DNA of 64,000 nucleotides from Alteromonas lipotrueae (GTDB lineage: Bacteria; Pseudomonadota; Gammaproteobacteria; Enterobacterales; Alteromonadaceae). The stretch lies in contig NZ_JAESDI010000013.1 of assembly GCF_019249215.1 (NCBI RefSeq), positions 79,252 to 143,251 of the forward strand. Direction: 5' to 3'. This document shows positions 17,614 through 26,518 of the stretch, one piece after another. Numbering within the stretch: the stretch's first letter is position 1; every line of letters begins with the position of its first letter. Made by a program: the position numbers and the translations under genes. The notes below the pieces were generated by a model, which saw nothing but the letters and a program-made list of their open reading frames with translations, did no database searches and was not told the origin of the DNA.

Positions 17614-19353
17614 TTAACTGCAAGCTTTAGGAGTAACGGTTATTCGTTTTTCTAATAACTCAACGACTTCGCTCTTTTCATTTAATTTAGAAGCTTCTTG
17701 AACAAGTAACTTTAATGAGGCTAGGTATTCTGCTTTATCGTACTTCCCTTTTTGTTTACTCGACTTTATGACTTCATCGAAGACATTATTGATATGTTTT
17801 GAGCTTGATTGATGACGAGATACTAAATCGAAGGCTCGCTCTCTGGCTTTCGCTAAATTCTTTTCAATATTTAGCGTTCGGTTTTCAATGCCAGAACGAA
17901 GTAGCTCCATATTTCTCGTCCCAGCATCATCCATATCATCGATTTCTTCCATTGCACATAGCATGCGGTTTTCAATAGTATTGCTGTCGTTATCCATCTC
18001 CGCTTTAGTGACCAGAGAGTAAATAATATCGATTTCTTCGTTTACTAAAATCTGACTGGAAGCAGTGCTACTTTTGGTCGACTGCAAGCCATAAAAGCCG
18101 CCTAGCAGAACGACAACCGCCGCACAAAGCGCGCCTACCCACATTTTGAAGTTGTTTTTAGTTTGTGGAGTTGTCGGTTGATGTTGATTCGCGTTCGCCC
18201 CAGCATTATTGGGAATAGAGCCCGCGCTGTACCCCGTGTTACCGCTAACAGATATAGGTTGAGGCGCAGAAACCCCTGTCGTATTTGGCCCCGAGGCGCT
18301 ATGTGACTTGAGTGAACCAGGATTGGAATGGGTAGCCTGTGGATGAGCAACATGCGATGGATAGCTTGGTGGAAACTGAGATGCTGAGGCCGATGAATCT
18401 AACCGAGTAGTTTGTTGTTCGTCTAGCCCAACCTGTGGTGTTACGGGTACACCTTGTAACGCAGCTATAAGTTCATTTGCAGTTTGAAAACGTTCACTAA
18501 TGCGAATTGATAGCGCTTTTTTAATTGTATTAATAAAATTTTCAGAAAACTGCCCTTTAACTTCATCCAGTCGGGTTAGGGCAGGATCCGCTTGTCCTTG
18601 CAATACTCTGGCGGTACGGTCTTCAACCCGAGGAGGGTTGGCATTAAGAACAATTCGCCACATCATCGCGCCAACTGCGTGAATATCTGTCCAAGGGCCA
18701 AGTTCGCCCTCTGAACCTACCTGCTCTAGCGGAGCATAACCATAAGTTTGCATTTGATTTTCAGACTTCTGCGTGTGGCCAAAGTTTTGTTTTGCAGCTC
18801 CAAAGTCAATCAACAATGGGCGCTCGTCACTTGAGCGAACAAAGATATTAGCGGGCTTAATATCTCTATGTAATACACCTTGGTCGTGTATATACTGCAA
18901 GCCTTCTAGCACAGGTATCATTAGTTTTATTATTTGCGCTTCAGTGAGTGGACATTCCTGTGCTGTGTGAGCTTTAAGGATCTGAGCGAGTTCTTTTCCT
19001 CGCTCTAAATTCATTACTAGATACGCCGTTCCATTGTATTTGAAGAAGTCTTTGCAGCGAATAATATTGGGGTGGTCATCAAACTGGACGAGCTGCTTTG
19101 CTTCATCGAGAAATTTTTGGATACCGGTTTCAAATTCTAGTTCGTCTGACTGGCTTAATGGATAAACGGTCTGACCATCACGAGTAGCACAGTGCTGCGG
19201 CATAAATTCTTTAATGGCCACCAAGGAATCAAGATGCGTGTGGCGCGCTTGATAGACAATACCAAACCCACCAACCCCAAGGACTGACTCTATTTGATAC
19301 TGTTGAAGTTGCGTACCAGCTGGTAACGCGAGCTTGTGCACCTGACTGCTCAT
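17614..19353 (-). CDS. Membrane Ser/Thr protein kinase (Hanks type)
   Basis: A 579-residue kinase and the first gene of the operon. Cytoplasmic kinase domain about 20-300: glycine loop GVGGFG, VAIK (Lys48), HRDIKPANI (162-170), DFG (183-185), and the activation segment TYGYAPLEQ. A Pro/Ser/Thr/Asn-rich linker (about 305-400, with TTRLD) could be autophosphorylated. One membrane helix lies at about 404-425, followed by a 150-residue helical periplasmic domain without PASTA repeats. It probably senses envelope state and marks FHA-binding sites in the other operon proteins. All catalytic residues are intact. Confidence 0.88.
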   Translation of the reverse strand: MSSQVHKLALPAGTQLQQYQIESVLGVGGFGIVYQARHTHLDSLVAIKEFMPQHCATRDGQTVYPLSQSDELEFETGIQKFLDEAKQLVQFDDHPNIIRCKDFFKYNGTAYLVMNLERGKELAQILKAHTAQECPLTEAQIIKLMIPVLEGLQYIHDQGVLHRDIKPANIFVRSSDERPLLIDFGAAKQNFGHTQKSENQMQTYGYAPLEQVGSEGELGPWTDIHAVGAMMWRIVLNANPPRVEDRTARVLQGQADPALTRLDEVKGQFSENFINTIKKALSIRISERFQTANELIAALQGVPVTPQVGLDEQQTTRLDSSASASQFPPSYPSHVAHPQATHSNPGSLKSHSASGPNTTGVSAPQPISVSGNTGYSAGSIPNNAGANANQHQPTTPQTKNNFKMWVGALCAAVVVLLGGFYGLQSTKSSTASSQILVNEEIDIIYSLVTKAEMDNDSNTIENRMLCAMEEIDDMDDAGTRNMELLRSGIENRTLNIEKNLAKARERAFDLVSRHQSSSKHINNVFDEVIKSSKQKGKYDKAEYLASLKLLVQEASKLNEKSEVVELLEKRITVTPKACS

Positions 19354-19896
19354 TCTTCCCTCTGCAGTGGTAAATACTTACCTGTATATTTGCATTGTGT
19401 GTTGCACTTTATACTACCCTTAGTGTGCAACTTTCTTTCTAATTAATGGCGCAGTTGTCAACATCTTTTGAGTCACTAAAAAAACACCAGCTGATCAAAA
19501 TTTAAACAACAATAAAAGATATACACCAAAGAAAATAACGAATCAATCTTTTAAACGAGCACAATATGTTTATTTTTTGATCGGTAGCATTTGTATGAAA
19601 AACGATCAATACTACAAAGCGCTAGTGAAAAGTATTTGGCCTTTTCGTTGTTCTACGCACTTACAAAAATAATGAATTGCGATTTCAACGGCACCAAGGA
19701 CAGGTACAAATATGATACTTTCAGCTCCCTCTTTTTTGTCTTTCCGCCTTTTCTCTTTAGCGAAACAAAGGCGATTTACCCAGTTATCAAGCCTTCTCTT
19801 GCTTCCTTTTAAAAAGATAAAGCCTGTAGTGAATCTACTGAGTTGCCAATTTCGGCGGTGACTTTTCAATAGCGGCTTTTCTTAAGGAAGAGAAAT
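19354..19896. promoter_or_regulatory. Divergent intergenic region of the phospho-signalling locus
   Basis: A 543-base AT-rich gap between the divergent kinase operon and the PP2C-protease-ABC group. Both transcripts must start here or nearby. I see no protein-coding gene and no operator I can name. AAGGAAGAGAAAT before the ATG at 19897 is a good ribosome-binding site. Confidence 0.5.
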
Positions 19897-21651
19897 ATGT
19901 ACAACAAGTTTCGCGTTTTTTCTGCTAGTCATATTGGCCATCGCGACGAGAATCAAGATGCTCATGCGGTATTAACAAAACCGCAATACGGCGAGTTTCT
20001 ATGTGTGGTTGCAGACGGCATGGGCGGCCATAAAGGGGGGGCGTTTGCAGCAAAAAAAGTGGTCGACATCTGCACACTAAAGTGGAATGAAAATGAAAGT
20101 ATTGAAGAGCCCGAAAATTTTCTTACCGAATTGGCATTTTTCACACATAGTGCAATTGTAGATTCACAAATTCCAGAATTCGCACAAGCTCAATCTCTCG
20201 TCTGCATGCTCTATGTCAACCTAGCACAAAGTATCTTCATGTCGATGCATGTGGGCGACTGTCGAACGTTTCAGTTTAAAAACGAAAGCTTCGTTAAACG
20301 AACCGTAGATCAATCTCTCGCTCAACTTCATGCATTAAAAGGCGATATTTCAGATGATGAAATTGCATCGCATCCAGACCAAAACAAAATTTATTCTAGT
20401 TTAGGCGGTAGTGAGCCCCCTTCCCCCCTTATTGAAAGTTACGAGAAAAGCGGTAACGTGTTTTTGGTTTGCTCTGATGGTTTTTGGGAGTTATTCACTC
20501 GACAAGCATTAGGCGAAGCACTTGAAAATATTGAGAGCGACAAGGATTTAGAAACCCTAATACAGCAGCAATTAGCCAATAAAAGTCAACATGACAATAC
20601 CACCGCTATTTTAGTAAAACTGTGCTCTGAAGAAACTACAGGTTCAGGGCAAACGCCCCAGGCACAATATGGCATTAAATCGCCGGTAACAGAATTACAT
20701 AAAGCTGGATCCACTGAGAGTGAATCAAATCGCATTGAAGTTTCAATAGAAGAGAATATTGATTCAACACAAATTCACAGTGACTTAGAAAGCAGCACGC
20801 TAAAAAGCACGGCAGAGCAATCTTCACATAGTCAGTACAAATTACTGTTAGGGCTGGGGGTTCTCATCATCCTAATTGCATTAGGATATTACTTTCTGAG
20901 TCGACCTAACAGCATCGACAGTGCGTCACTACCACATCAAAAGACGAGTAAAGCTAACAGTTCCGACGCTAACCCGTCCACAGAATCTAAACAACCTATT
21001 CCAACACCCCGCCCAGACTCAAATAGTCCGACTAAGCAACAGGATAACTTACCGTTGGAGTCCGCTGGAAAATCCTCAAAAGAAGTCGTAGGAACCGACA
21101 CATCTTCTGCTGACTCAGGAAATATCCAAACCCGAAGAAGCACTCCAGATATTCCTGTATCAAGTATTGATGATGCTATCAAGAAAACGGAGGAAACCCT
21201 TCGAGAAGAAGGCGGCTTAGGTGAAGACGATGAACTAAAAGTAGCCACCCGCGGGCGTGAAATAGGTGATAGCCAAGTTATTAAACTCCAACAGTTCTAT
21301 AAAGGTTTACCTGTTTATGGCGCCGAAACAATTACCCTTGTTCGTGAAAACAAGATAGCTAGCATAGATAGCAAAACGCTTAACGATATTAATATAGACA
21401 CCTCTCCGGCACTGTCAGCTGACGAAGCATTTACGTTAGCGCAAGACGAGGTTAAATCGTCATTAAGAATGCTTCAGCAAGCGCAGCTCATCATTTTCAA
21501 AAAAGGAGACAACTACTTACTTGTATGGCGCGCTGAAGTTGAAAAAGCAACCGGTGAACAGGTAATGCTATTCCTAGACAGCACTAATGCCTTAATTGTT
21601 GAAGAAATTAGCCTACATATTTCTGAAGGCCTTGTAGATGAAACAAAGTGA
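19897..21651 (+). CDS. PP2C phosphatase - TM - periplasmic FTP/PepSY domain
   Basis: A 584-residue protein. The N-terminal PP2C domain (about 1-250) has HRDENQDA, VADGMGGHKGG, VGDCR, VCSDGFWE and HDNTTAI, so it should be active. A membrane helix lies at about 313-337. The exported part starts with a Ser/Pro-rich linker and ends (about 450-584) in a FTP plus PepSY-like region (FYKGLPVYGAETITLV, then LSADEAFTLAQDEV, then LLVWRAEVEKATGEQ). These domains normally form the inhibitory propeptide of thermolysin-type proteases. The next gene encodes such a protease and overlaps by 14 bases. The phosphatase may thus be tied to protease binding outside. This fusion is unusual. Confidence 0.82.
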   Translation: MYNKFRVFSASHIGHRDENQDAHAVLTKPQYGEFLCVVADGMGGHKGGAFAAKKVVDICTLKWNENESIEEPENFLTELAFFTHSAIVDSQIPEFAQAQSLVCMLYVNLAQSIFMSMHVGDCRTFQFKNESFVKRTVDQSLAQLHALKGDISDDEIASHPDQNKIYSSLGGSEPPSPLIESYEKSGNVFLVCSDGFWELFTRQALGEALENIESDKDLETLIQQQLANKSQHDNTTAILVKLCSEETTGSGQTPQAQYGIKSPVTELHKAGSTESESNRIEVSIEENIDSTQIHSDLESSTLKSTAEQSSHSQYKLLLGLGVLIILIALGYYFLSRPNSIDSASLPHQKTSKANSSDANPSTESKQPIPTPRPDSNSPTKQQDNLPLESAGKSSKEVVGTDTSSADSGNIQTRRSTPDIPVSSIDDAIKKTEETLREEGGLGEDDELKVATRGREIGDSQVIKLQQFYKGLPVYGAETITLVRENKIASIDSKTLNDINIDTSPALSADEAFTLAQDEVKSSLRMLQQAQLIIFKKGDNYLLVWRAEVEKATGEQVMLFLDSTNALIVEEISLHISEGLVDETK

Positions 21652-23974
21652 ACGTCAACCAAGGTACATAGGAACCAAAACTATTAGTATATGTTTGGCA
21701 TTTATCTACTTATATCAGATAGAACCTGCGGTAGGCGCGGAGAAAATTGGCATTAACCGCGCGCCTCAATCACTGGAAGAGCAATCACCGCTTAGTACGC
21801 AAGCAGAAAGACAAGAGTGGGTAAAAACTGTCTTATCACAGCGATTTAATTTAAGTAAAGAGAGCGCACTTCACACCACTTCAGAGCAGCAACTACATTC
21901 CTTTAAAATAGTTGCAGTAAACCAAACATATCAAAATGTTCCGGTAGTTAATTCAGCATCTCGTTTGGTTTTAAATGCGCGACATCAACCTATATATATA
22001 TTAGGCACACATAGGAATATTAAATCCGCAGAACCAGCGACCCCCACACTCAATATTGAACAAGCGTTATCAACACTAAGCATTGCAAATGGGGCTGATG
22101 TAGCATCGAGGCTAGTATATTGGCCTTCGCCGCAGGGCCAGCATATTTTGGCTTATGAATTTGAAGGAGAGTTTACCACCACGTTTGGTTACGCTCTTTC
22201 TCAACGTGTATTTGTCGACGCTACCACAGGTAGAGAATTGGACCGGGAGCCTTTATTTCACACTGCCATGCACCGCCAAATCAACAACTTTTCCGCAGCT
22301 TGTGAAGAATTCAAAGTTAAATTTCCGCTTATCCCACCGCTAACCGATAGAGTTGAAGCGCGAGCAATGAAAACCCATGCGCGAACAGAAGGCAGCGCGC
22401 CTAGTAATGATGATTCTGTAGAAACCGCATTTACATTACTAGGTAATGCCTATGAATTTATGGATACCGTGCTCGGTATGGATAGTATTGATGGGAATGG
22501 CTTGCGCTTAAATATGTTTATCAACGTTCACTTTTTAAAGGGCATGCCTACTATTCAGTGTTATGGCGATGTATTCAATGCCATGTGGATGTCGAGAAAA
22601 CAGTCACTATATGTGCCGAAAGAGGGGCTTAAATACATTGAAATTACCATGCATGAATTGGCACACGGCATTGTTTCAAATGGCAGTAATCTGGAATACT
22701 CTTTTCAATCAGGCGCGCTGAATGAATCTATAGCCGACTCAATCGGTATCGCCTTTCGCATTTGGTTAGAGCATGCTAACAAGCAGACAAATTCAACTAA
22801 GATTCCCAGGGAGTATTGGTTATTACGAATGCCTTCGGGGCCAGAAAGGGACTTAGCCGATCCTAGTTCGCTGAGTTTTGGAGAGGGTGCCTACCCAGAC
22901 CATATGAATGACTTTCTGAATTGGCCGATAAAGAAAGACCAAGGCGGTGTTCATATAAACTCCTCCATAATGAATATGGCATTCTTTTTAATGGCTAACG
23001 GGGGCCAGCACCCACGCCATTCCAGTACGAGTACCGTAACCGGCATAGGATTATACCCAGCAGTACACATTGTTGCGCAAGCGGCTTCAAAATTACTTGT
23101 TCAAAATGCTAACTTTGAAGATGCTCGCTTTGCGTATGCTTTAGCCGCCGAAGCTTTGCACGGTAAAGGCTCAAAAGAGTGGGTAGCGGTACATCAAGCG
23201 ATGGATGCAGTTGGTGTGACGGGAGCATGGAGCCCGCCTCAAGAAGTTCCAGAGCCACAGCCAGTACCCACTCCCGAATCCGAGTCTTCGCCAGAGCCAG
23301 AGCAAGAGTCACAACCTGTTCCTCAGCCAACAACGCCCCCACCAAAAGCAGAGGAACCTTTGGAAACAAATGACAGAGTCCATACGTCTAATAACGAAGC
23401 CGATAACAACCAGCTCGTTATAATTTTGATTCTAGGGAGCGTAGGTCTTTGTATTGCTTTGCTAGCGCTTTTTAAATTAAAGCCGGCGTATAGCAGAAGC
23501 GAAAGCCCCAAAGGTTATTCAGCTGAAAATACGCAAATAAATACGTCAATGGGTACCTCAGGAGCATCCCCAAATGCGACGCCGGACTATCTTGTTCCCA
23601 GGCCATCTAAACAGCAAAAGGGAAATACCAACAATAGTGGAAGTGCTCCGCATCAGCAGGCTTCGCCTTATTACTTACAATCCCTTGAGGGTAACCAAAA
23701 ACTCAATATTTGTTCTTATACTGCATCGAAAGGTGAAGGGTTTGTTATTGGTAGGTCACTAGAACTTGTGCACTTGCAACTTCGAGATGAGCGAATTTCC
23801 AGACGTCACCTAAGAATTAAGTCTCATAGCGACTACTTTACGGTTGAAGATTTAAACTCAACCCACGGTACCATGATGGACGGAGAACGACTTAAAGCCT
23901 TTTTACCAGCACCTATTAAGCACGGACAGCTCCTTCGTATTGCTGACTTTAGCTACATATTTAAAGTCAGTTAA
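21638..23974 (+). CDS. M4 (thermolysin-like) metalloprotease - TM - cytoplasmic FHA
   Basis: A 778-residue protein. After a signal segment (about 15-33) come its own FTP/PepSY propeptide (about 60-200) and an M4 catalytic domain. Zinc motif HELAH lies at 339-343, the third ligand Glu363 in ALNESIADS has exactly the thermolysin spacing, and the catalytic His439 is in GGVHINSS. A Pro/Glu-rich linker (about 530-578) leads to a membrane helix (about 592-612) and a FHA domain (about 700-778: VIGRS, ISRRHLRI, NSTHGTMM). The protease would face the periplasm and FHA the cytoplasm. The start codon lies inside the PP2C gene, suggesting coupled translation. Confidence 0.85.
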   Translation: MKQSERQPRYIGTKTISICLAFIYLYQIEPAVGAEKIGINRAPQSLEEQSPLSTQAERQEWVKTVLSQRFNLSKESALHTTSEQQLHSFKIVAVNQTYQNVPVVNSASRLVLNARHQPIYILGTHRNIKSAEPATPTLNIEQALSTLSIANGADVASRLVYWPSPQGQHILAYEFEGEFTTTFGYALSQRVFVDATTGRELDREPLFHTAMHRQINNFSAACEEFKVKFPLIPPLTDRVEARAMKTHARTEGSAPSNDDSVETAFTLLGNAYEFMDTVLGMDSIDGNGLRLNMFINVHFLKGMPTIQCYGDVFNAMWMSRKQSLYVPKEGLKYIEITMHELAHGIVSNGSNLEYSFQSGALNESIADSIGIAFRIWLEHANKQTNSTKIPREYWLLRMPSGPERDLADPSSLSFGEGAYPDHMNDFLNWPIKKDQGGVHINSSIMNMAFFLMANGGQHPRHSSTSTVTGIGLYPAVHIVAQAASKLLVQNANFEDARFAYALAAEALHGKGSKEWVAVHQAMDAVGVTGAWSPPQEVPEPQPVPTPESESSPEPEQESQPVPQPTTPPPKAEEPLETNDRVHTSNNEADNNQLVIILILGSVGLCIALLALFKLKPAYSRSESPKGYSAENTQINTSMGTSGASPNATPDYLVPRPSKQQKGNTNNSGSAPHQQASPYYLQSLEGNQKLNICSYTASKGEGFVIGRSLELVHLQLRDERISRRHLRIKSHSDYFTVEDLNSTHGTMMDGERLKAFLPAPIKHGQLLRIADFSYIFKVS

Positions 23975-24017
23975 TCGTATTACTGAGAGCGCCACTATAT
24001 TTTAAAAAGAGAATAAA

Positions 24018-26462
24018 ATGGCAGGATCACAAGCAGTCAGCGTTAAAATAGTGTCTTTTAGAGGCATAGAATCAGAATTTATCTTATCTCAAAATGGGGA
24101 CTACGATATAGGTCGTTCCGACACTTGCTTCGCCAGCGTTAATGCCGAACTACTCTCCCGTCAGCATTTAGTTATTCGCTACCTCGATGGGCGCGTTTGT
24201 GTTACCGATAATAATAGTTCCAACGGCAGCATCATCGGCGACTTAACACTAGTAGGCGGTCAACCTTATGAAGTTCAGCTTCCTAGTACGATTTTATTAG
24301 CGAATGGCAGCATCCATGTCGAGCTATGCTCTTCAACTTTAGCCTCTTCAACCTCACACGCTAATTCTTCAGCACCACAGGTTTCACCAACAACGTCCCA
24401 GCCTCACCTTGGGCCCATCACTCATAGTGGCTCTGAAAATAACGAACTTCATCAATTACTATTAACCCGTGGGCAAGTACTCATTGGTCGCTCTTTCGAC
24501 TGCAATTACGTTATCGACTCCCTTCAGGCATCACGAAAGCACGCTTTACTCACGTTCAGTGATGGCCAGATAACATTAAAAGACCTTGATACCACCAACG
24601 GTACGTTCGTAAATGGTGAAAAAATTAGTGGCTCAGTGAGTATCTCCACTACTGATGAAATTACCATTGGAACCACTACCTTTGCTATTGAAAGCGGTAG
24701 AGTTGAACTTGAATACGCTATCGTGGCAGATAACATAGAAAAAGTGTATGCCCGTGGCTTCGTTGGCCTAAATACCATGAGCTTAAAAATTCCGAGTAAG
24801 CAATTTATTGCCTTGATGGGCCCCTCTGGCTGTGGAAAATCAACCTTATTGAAGGGCTTAAACGGTGCCAACCCTGTAACCTCTGGGGCTATTACTGTAC
24901 AGGGGTTAAAGCTAAATAATAGTAATTACAACACGCTCAAAAAATATATTGGCTATGTGCCGCAAGACGATATTGTTCACGGGGAATTAAGCGTCCAAAG
25001 AACCCTGTTTTACGCCGCCAAATTGCGCATTTCCGACGATGTAACAAAACGGGAAATCAAAGATAAAATAAGCATGGTATTGGCAAGTCTAAACTTAGAT
25101 AGCGATGCCATAAGAAAAAGTAAGGTCAGTGATTTATCGGGGGGGCAGAGAAAACGGGTATCTATTGCGGTAGAACTGCTCAATGACCCTAAAATATTAT
25201 TTTTGGATGAGCCCACCTCTCCTTTAGATCCAGAGACGATTGAAGATTTCCTATCCTGTATTAGACGGTTAGTGAGCAAGGGGCAAACCGTTATCATGGT
25301 CACCCATAAACCCTCCGATTTAGACTATGTTGATCAAGTTATCTTTCTATCAAAAGGAGGTTATCAAACGTATTATGGTGATAAGAAGCAGCTTCTAAAC
25401 CACTTCGAAAAAGACAATATTATTGAAGTGTATTCCATGATGAAAAACCCAGAAGAAGGCCAACAGTGGTATCAACATTGGGTTCGCCAAAATCCTGCGT
25501 CTGCCCTCGAAGTAAAGCAAGAAGTACTCGCGAAGAAATCAAACACTGCTCTCATGGGCCAGTTTTTTTGGCTCTCAGTTCGTTATTTCAATATTAAGCT
25601 CAATGACCACGCAAATTTGCTTTTGTTACTCGCGCAACCACTCATTATTGGTGGGCTACTCGTTTTTATATTTAGTAAACTTCAAGTGAGCGTGATGTTT
25701 ATGATGGCAGTATCTGCGGTTTGGTTTGGGGTAAGTAATGCAGCTAAAGAAATAGTCTCTGAGCTCCCCATCTACGAACGGGAGCGCATGTATAACCTAA
25801 ATATCTTCAATTATATTGCGTCTAAGCTAACGGTACTGTCATTTATCGCTTGTATTCAAGTGACTATATTTATCGCTATAACTCATCTTGCGTATCGCAA
25901 CGTGAATTGGGATGCTAGTGAAGTACAACTTTGGAGTGTTAGCGCAACAGCGCTGTTTATGCTGTTATTGTCGGTTTCAGCCACCTTATTTGGCCTCTTT
26001 CTATCCGCAGTATTTACCACCACTGAAAAGGTCATGACTTTTGTACCTATTGCCCTTATGCCGCAAATCATGCTGGCGGGAATTATTGCGCCGCTAGACA
26101 ATAATATAAAAGTTCTGCTCAGTTACCTTACGTTAGGTAGATGGGGAACTGAAGGGTTTGCGCATATTCAGGATGGTGCAGCCAGAGAGCTGGAAAAGTG
26201 GACGAATGAAAAAGCGGACATACCCGCTTCCGTTATGGTGCGGGTATTCAATCCACCCGCAGCCACAAACAAAGGTGATGCAACAGAATTTGCCACCCAA
26301 GGCGCAATGCAGCAACTTAATTTATACAATGACAATACTGAAATGGTGAGCTTGTTTCCAGAGAGTTTTACTGGTGTGCTTATCGCTATTACGCTAATAA
26401 ACGTGCTCGCGTTTGGCGGGTTGTTACTCGCACTTCGTAGTAAAGACAAACGATTTATTTGA
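24018..26462 (+). CDS. FHA-FHA-ABC exporter fusion (Rv1747-like)
   Basis: An 814-residue half-transporter. FHA1 (about 20-95: DIGRSDTC, LSRQHLVI, SSNGSII), FHA2 (about 148-225: LIGRSFDC, ASRKHALL, TTNGTFVNG), then an ABCG-type ATPase with Walker A GPSGCGKST (near 268), signature LSGGQRKR (near 373) and Walker B ILFLDEPTSPLDP. The C-terminal third has about six membrane helices of the ABC2 type. The order matches Mycobacterium tuberculosis Rv1747, whose export activity is controlled by the kinase PknF through its FHA domains. Here the STPK of the divergent operon is the likely controller. Substrate is unknown. Confidence 0.88.
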   Translation: MAGSQAVSVKIVSFRGIESEFILSQNGDYDIGRSDTCFASVNAELLSRQHLVIRYLDGRVCVTDNNSSNGSIIGDLTLVGGQPYEVQLPSTILLANGSIHVELCSSTLASSTSHANSSAPQVSPTTSQPHLGPITHSGSENNELHQLLLTRGQVLIGRSFDCNYVIDSLQASRKHALLTFSDGQITLKDLDTTNGTFVNGEKISGSVSISTTDEITIGTTTFAIESGRVELEYAIVADNIEKVYARGFVGLNTMSLKIPSKQFIALMGPSGCGKSTLLKGLNGANPVTSGAITVQGLKLNNSNYNTLKKYIGYVPQDDIVHGELSVQRTLFYAAKLRISDDVTKREIKDKISMVLASLNLDSDAIRKSKVSDLSGGQRKRVSIAVELLNDPKILFLDEPTSPLDPETIEDFLSCIRRLVSKGQTVIMVTHKPSDLDYVDQVIFLSKGGYQTYYGDKKQLLNHFEKDNIIEVYSMMKNPEEGQQWYQHWVRQNPASALEVKQEVLAKKSNTALMGQFFWLSVRYFNIKLNDHANLLLLLAQPLIIGGLLVFIFSKLQVSVMFMMAVSAVWFGVSNAAKEIVSELPIYERERMYNLNIFNYIASKLTVLSFIACIQVTIFIAITHLAYRNVNWDASEVQLWSVSATALFMLLLSVSATLFGLFLSAVFTTTEKVMTFVPIALMPQIMLAGIIAPLDNNIKVLLSYLTLGRWGTEGFAHIQDGAARELEKWTNEKADIPASVMVRVFNPPAATNKGDATEFATQGAMQQLNLYNDNTEMVSLFPESFTGVLIAITLINVLAFGGLLLALRSKDKRFI

Positions 26463-26482
26463 ACCGTTTGTGTACCGCTAAC

Positions 26483-26510
26483 TAGCAGCAGGTAATGTTA
26501 CCTGCTGCTA
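26483..26510. terminator. Perfect hairpin between convergent ABC and rhlE genes
   Basis: TAGCAGCAGGTAA (26483-26495) pairs fully with TTACCTGCTGCTA (26498-26510). It separates two converging genes and could end both transcripts. There is no U-run on either side, so factor-independent termination is not certain. Confidence 0.55.
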
Positions 26511-26518
26511 CAAAGTCA

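Noticed and set aside
19591..19869. ORFs between the kinase and PP2C genes
   Set aside because: Overlapping frames on both strands without ribosome-binding sites or family features; the region fits a divergent promoter area.
9927..26462. Type VI secretion regulatory cassette
   Set aside because: STPK, PP2C and FHA fit, but no TssB/C, Hcp, VgrG, ClpV or TssJLM-like gene is present in the window.
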